64,000 nucleotides of DNA from Xanthocytophaga flava. GTDB taxonomy: Bacteria; Bacteroidota; Bacteroidia; Cytophagales; 172606-1. The notes beneath the pieces are model-generated. The model was not told the origin of the DNA. It searched no databases and worked only from the letters and a program-made list of their open reading frames with translations. The stretch spans positions 1-64,000 of the forward strand of contig JASJOS010000020.1 of NCBI GenBank assembly GCA_030068525.1, in the 5' to 3' direction. Positions 61,555 through 64,000 of this stretch are shown piece by piece (position 1 is the stretch's first letter; every line of letters starts with the position of its first letter). Position numbers and translations under genes: made by a program.

Positions 61555-63720
61555 ATGCTTTTTATTAAACATCAGGCTTACAAGCTGTTACTTCTATTGT
61601 GTTGTATGACTTCAATGTCTTACGCTCAGCAGACACCCCTTTTCAGAGATAGTAAACAAACCTTAGCAGTTCGTACTCAGGATTTGTTAAAACAACTGAC
61701 TCTGGAAGAAAAGATTTCTCTTCTAGGATATCGTAGTCCGGAAATAACTCGTTTAAATATTCCTGCCTATAACTGGTGGAATGAAGCATTGCATGGAGTT
61801 GCACGGGCTGGTGAAGCTACTATATTTCCTCAGGCTATTGGTATGGCGGCATCTTTTAATGATCAGTTATTAAAAGATATTTCTGCTGCTATTTCAACAG
61901 AAGCAAGAGCCAAGTATAACTTGTCTTTGCAACAGAATCGTCGTATTCAATATATGGGTTTGACATTCTGGTCTCCCAATATCAATATATTTCGTGATCC
62001 ACGATGGGGAAGAGGACAGGAAACATATGGTGAAGATCCTTTCCTGACTTCACAGATGGGAGTTGCCTTTATCAAAGGATTACAGGGGGATGATCCTCAT
62101 TATCTGAAAACCTCAGCCTGCGCCAAACACTTTGCAGTGCATAGCGGTCCGGAAGCTGGCAGACATTCATTTAATGCTGTGGTAGATGAAAAAGACTTAC
62201 GTGAAACGTATTTGTATGCGTTTAATAAACTGGTTGATGCAAAGGTTGAATCTATTATGTGTGGTTACAACAGAGTGAATAATGAACCTTGCTGTACAAG
62301 TAATACCTTACTAAACGACATTCTTACAAAGGAATGGCATTTTCAGGGACATAAGGTAACAGATTGTGGTGCTTTAGATGATATTTGGTCGAGACATAAG
62401 GTTATGAAAGGCCCTGTAGAAGTAGCTGCTGCTGCAATCAAAGCAGGTATCAATCTGGATTGTTCTAATATCCTGCAAAAAGACGCATTACAGGCAATTA
62501 AAGAGGGATTGCTTACTGCTGCCGATATTGATTCAGCTCTGGCACCTGCTTTACGTACACAATTCAAATTGGGTTTCTTTGATGATCCCTCTCTGGTTCC
62601 TTATAGTAAGCTAGGCGCTGAAAGCGTTCGTTCTCCAGAGCATGTAGCTCTGGCAAGAAAGATGGCACAACAGAGTATGGTACTTTTGAAGAATAGTAAA
62701 GGTATTCTTCCATTAAAACAATCACAGTATAATAGTATTATGATTCTGGGACCTAATGCTGCATCATTGGATGCATTAGTTGCCAATTATCATGGGGTAT
62801 CTAAAAATACAGTGACTTTTGTAGAAGGAATTACAGATGCTGCTGGTCCTGGAGTAGGTGTACAATATGATCAGGGATGTGACTATACGGATACAACACG
62901 TTTTGGTGGACTTTGGGCAGCGGAAAATAGTGATTTATCTATTGCCGTACTTGGATTAACACCTGTATTAGAAGGTGAAGAAGGAGACGCTTTCCTTGCG
63001 GCTAGTGGTGGAGATCGAGTAAATATGAGTTTGCCTGCCAGTCATATTGCTTTTCTGAAAGCGCTCCGCAAACGTCACAATAAACCAATAGTTGCTGTAA
63101 TTACAGCAGGTAGTGCAATAGATATTGCAGCTATTGAGCCATATGCAGATGCTATTGTTCTGGCGTGGTATCCTGGTGAACAGGGCGGAAATGCATTGGC
63201 TGATATTTTATTTGGAAAGATATCTCCTTCAGGCCATTTACCAGTTACTTTCTATAAATCACTTTCTGACATTACTGCCTATGACAGCTATGTTATGAAA
63301 GGAAAGACATACCGATATTTTAGCGGACAGGTACAATACCCATTTGGCTTTGGATTGAGCTATACTTCTTTTGCTTATAACTGGGGTAAAGTGCCTAAAG
63401 CTGTTTACTCTGCCAAGGATGTACTGGAATTTACAGTTACTGTAAAGAATACCGGGACAATAGATGCCGATGAGGTGGTACAGGCATATATCCAATATCC
63501 AGGTATTGAACGGATGCCATTGAAAGAACTAAAAGGTTTTCAGCGGGTTACAGTGACAAAAAATGGAGAACAGAATGTAACATTCAAGATACCTGTAAGT
63601 GAACTGCGTAAATGGGATTTGCAAAAAGGACAATGGAAGGTATATAGTGGGAATTATAAAATCGTATTGGGTAGTCATTCGCAGGATGATAAATTGTCTG
63701 TAACTATTAAAATAAAATAA
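61555..63720 (+). CDS. GH3 beta-glycosidase (xylosidase/glucosidase type)
   Basis: The signal peptide (to about residue 25) is followed by the TIM barrel with WWNEALHGVARAG and FRDPRWGRGQETYGEDPFLTSQMG. The nucleophile is Asp270 in GHKVTDCGALDD. The C-terminal alpha/beta sandwich and FnIII-like domain (from about 590) complete the protein of 721 residues. The WGRGQETYGEDP variant is typical of beta-xylosidase-like and beta-glucosidase-like GH3s. It probably cleaves oligosaccharides in the periplasm. A CBM9-like gene follows on the same strand. Confidence 0.94.
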   Translation: MLFIKHQAYKLLLLLCCMTSMSYAQQTPLFRDSKQTLAVRTQDLLKQLTLEEKISLLGYRSPEITRLNIPAYNWWNEALHGVARAGEATIFPQAIGMAASFNDQLLKDISAAISTEARAKYNLSLQQNRRIQYMGLTFWSPNINIFRDPRWGRGQETYGEDPFLTSQMGVAFIKGLQGDDPHYLKTSACAKHFAVHSGPEAGRHSFNAVVDEKDLRETYLYAFNKLVDAKVESIMCGYNRVNNEPCCTSNTLLNDILTKEWHFQGHKVTDCGALDDIWSRHKVMKGPVEVAAAAIKAGINLDCSNILQKDALQAIKEGLLTAADIDSALAPALRTQFKLGFFDDPSLVPYSKLGAESVRSPEHVALARKMAQQSMVLLKNSKGILPLKQSQYNSIMILGPNAASLDALVANYHGVSKNTVTFVEGITDAAGPGVGVQYDQGCDYTDTTRFGGLWAAENSDLSIAVLGLTPVLEGEEGDAFLAASGGDRVNMSLPASHIAFLKALRKRHNKPIVAVITAGSAIDIAAIEPYADAIVLAWYPGEQGGNALADILFGKISPSGHLPVTFYKSLSDITAYDSYVMKGKTYRYFSGQVQYPFGFGLSYTSFAYNWGKVPKAVYSAKDVLEFTVTVKNTGTIDADEVVQAYIQYPGIERMPLKELKGFQRVTVTKNGEQNVTFKIPVSELRKWDLQKGQWKVYSGNYKIVLGSHSQDDKLSVTIKIK

Positions 63721-63738
63721 GTCAAGTTGGTGCAATAG

Positions 63739-63781
63739 AAAGAAAGAGTGATCTCTGAAAAGATTTCACTCTTTCTTTTTT
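63739..63781 (+). terminator. Terminator after the GH3 gene
   Basis: AAAGAAAGAGTGA (63739-63751) pairs with TCACTCTTTCTTT (63766-63778), followed by T residues. It lies 19 bp after the stop. Confidence 0.8.
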
Positions 63782-63817
63782 TCATTACTATATACATAAA
63801 TCGAGCAACATAAATAT

Positions 63818-64000
63818 ATGATTAAGAAACTTTTAGCTCTAGTTCTCGTTAGTGGACTTAAAGTGAGCTCTTTGTATGGGCAAACTACATTTGCTGGACT
63901 AGAACATCTTTTTACTACACCCAAACAGTATCAGGCTATTTATACTGCCAGTAAACCTGTGATTGATGGAGATATCAATGATCCTGCATGGCAATCAGTA
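63818..64000 (+). CDS. Secreted CBM9-like sugar-binding protein (partial)
   Basis: From ATG 63818 a signal peptide (MIKKLLALVLVSGL...) leads to VIDGDINDPAWQSV, the opening of a carbohydrate-binding module family 9-like domain as found in DOMON/CBM9 fusion proteins. The gene runs past the window edge. It follows the GH92 and GH3 genes on the same strand and may take part in the same glycan degradation. Full length and partner domains are unknown. Confidence 0.8.
   Translation, partial: MIKKLLALVLVSGLKVSSLYGQTTFAGLEHLFTTPKQYQAIYTASKPVIDGDINDPAWQSV

Noticed and set aside
1-64000. CRISPR arrays, rRNA genes, prophage or secondary-metabolite clusters
   Set aside because: No regularly spaced repeats, rRNA segments, phage structural genes or multi-domain synthases were seen.

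Overview
The window looks like a chromosome segment of a free-living, glycan-degrading member of the Bacteroidota, most likely order Cytophagales. The evidence is AT-rich DNA, about 1120-residue SecA of the Bacteroidota type, Tat-exported Gfo/Idh/MocA and xanthine-dehydrogenase-like proteins, GH78/GH92/GH3/GH20 enzymes, permease-prefix FtsX transporters, WG-repeat proteins, few clear Shine-Dalgarno sequences and occasional TAnnTTTG -7 boxes. There is no rRNA, CRISPR array, phage or plasmid backbone. One tRNA (Val, anticodon TAC) is present. The only mobile element is an IS3-family end at the left edge.

Layout. 1-692: an IS3-family insertion truncates a rhomboid protease gene. 1004-6281 (+): WG-repeat protein, lipoprotein, Crp/Fnr regulator with a SnoaL-like gene behind a consensus CRP-type site, tRNA-Val (minus) and a secreted unknown. 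6344-11047 (-): exported Gfo/Idh/MocA oxidoreductase, PI-PLC, serine hydrolase and AraC regulator, the last divergent from an exported acetolactate decarboxylase. 11957-19035 (-): a coupled DUF5009 acyltransferase/GH20 pair, an unknown gene, a molybdopterin hydroxylase large subunit, lgt, and an ECF sigma factor translationally coupled to a very short membrane protein. 19248-30191: OsmC, FtsX-type permease, triheme cytochrome c lipoprotein, M81 peptidase, DUF4261 protein and alpha-L-rhamnosidase. 30293-34302: a small HhH-like protein, NAD(P)-binding protein, phosphoesterase, and an Old Yellow Enzyme divergent from an HxlR regulator. 34353-36794: a four-PAS histidine kinase.

37192-42961 (-) is a compact six-gene run: UDP-uronate epimerase-like protein, ArnT-like transferase, polyprenyl-phosphate GT2, LPG-synthase-type membrane protein, an acyl-carrier-like protein lacking the phosphopantetheine serine, and a leucine-rich-repeat protein. 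Its first four genes make a plausible lipid-linked sugar route for envelope decoration. 43445-51120 (-) holds two TetR regulators and an RND efflux operon (TetR-TolC-adaptor-pump) with several copies of one operator, including a perfect 46-bp palindrome. 51643-54347 (-) is a second molybdopterin hydroxylase with its 2Fe-2S subunit. Part of its large-subunit gene is nearly identical in nucleotide sequence to the paralogue 36 kb away.

54857-64000 (+) carries secA, a SPOR lipoprotein, and a glycan-degradation run (GH92, GH3 and the start of a CBM9-like protein). Most convergent gene ends carry clear hairpin terminators. The observations most worth following are the degenerate ACP in the sugar-transfer operon, the TetR operator array, the CRP-site/SnoaL pair, the gene-conversion tract, the ATGA-coupled sigma-factor microprotein and the IS-disrupted rhomboid.
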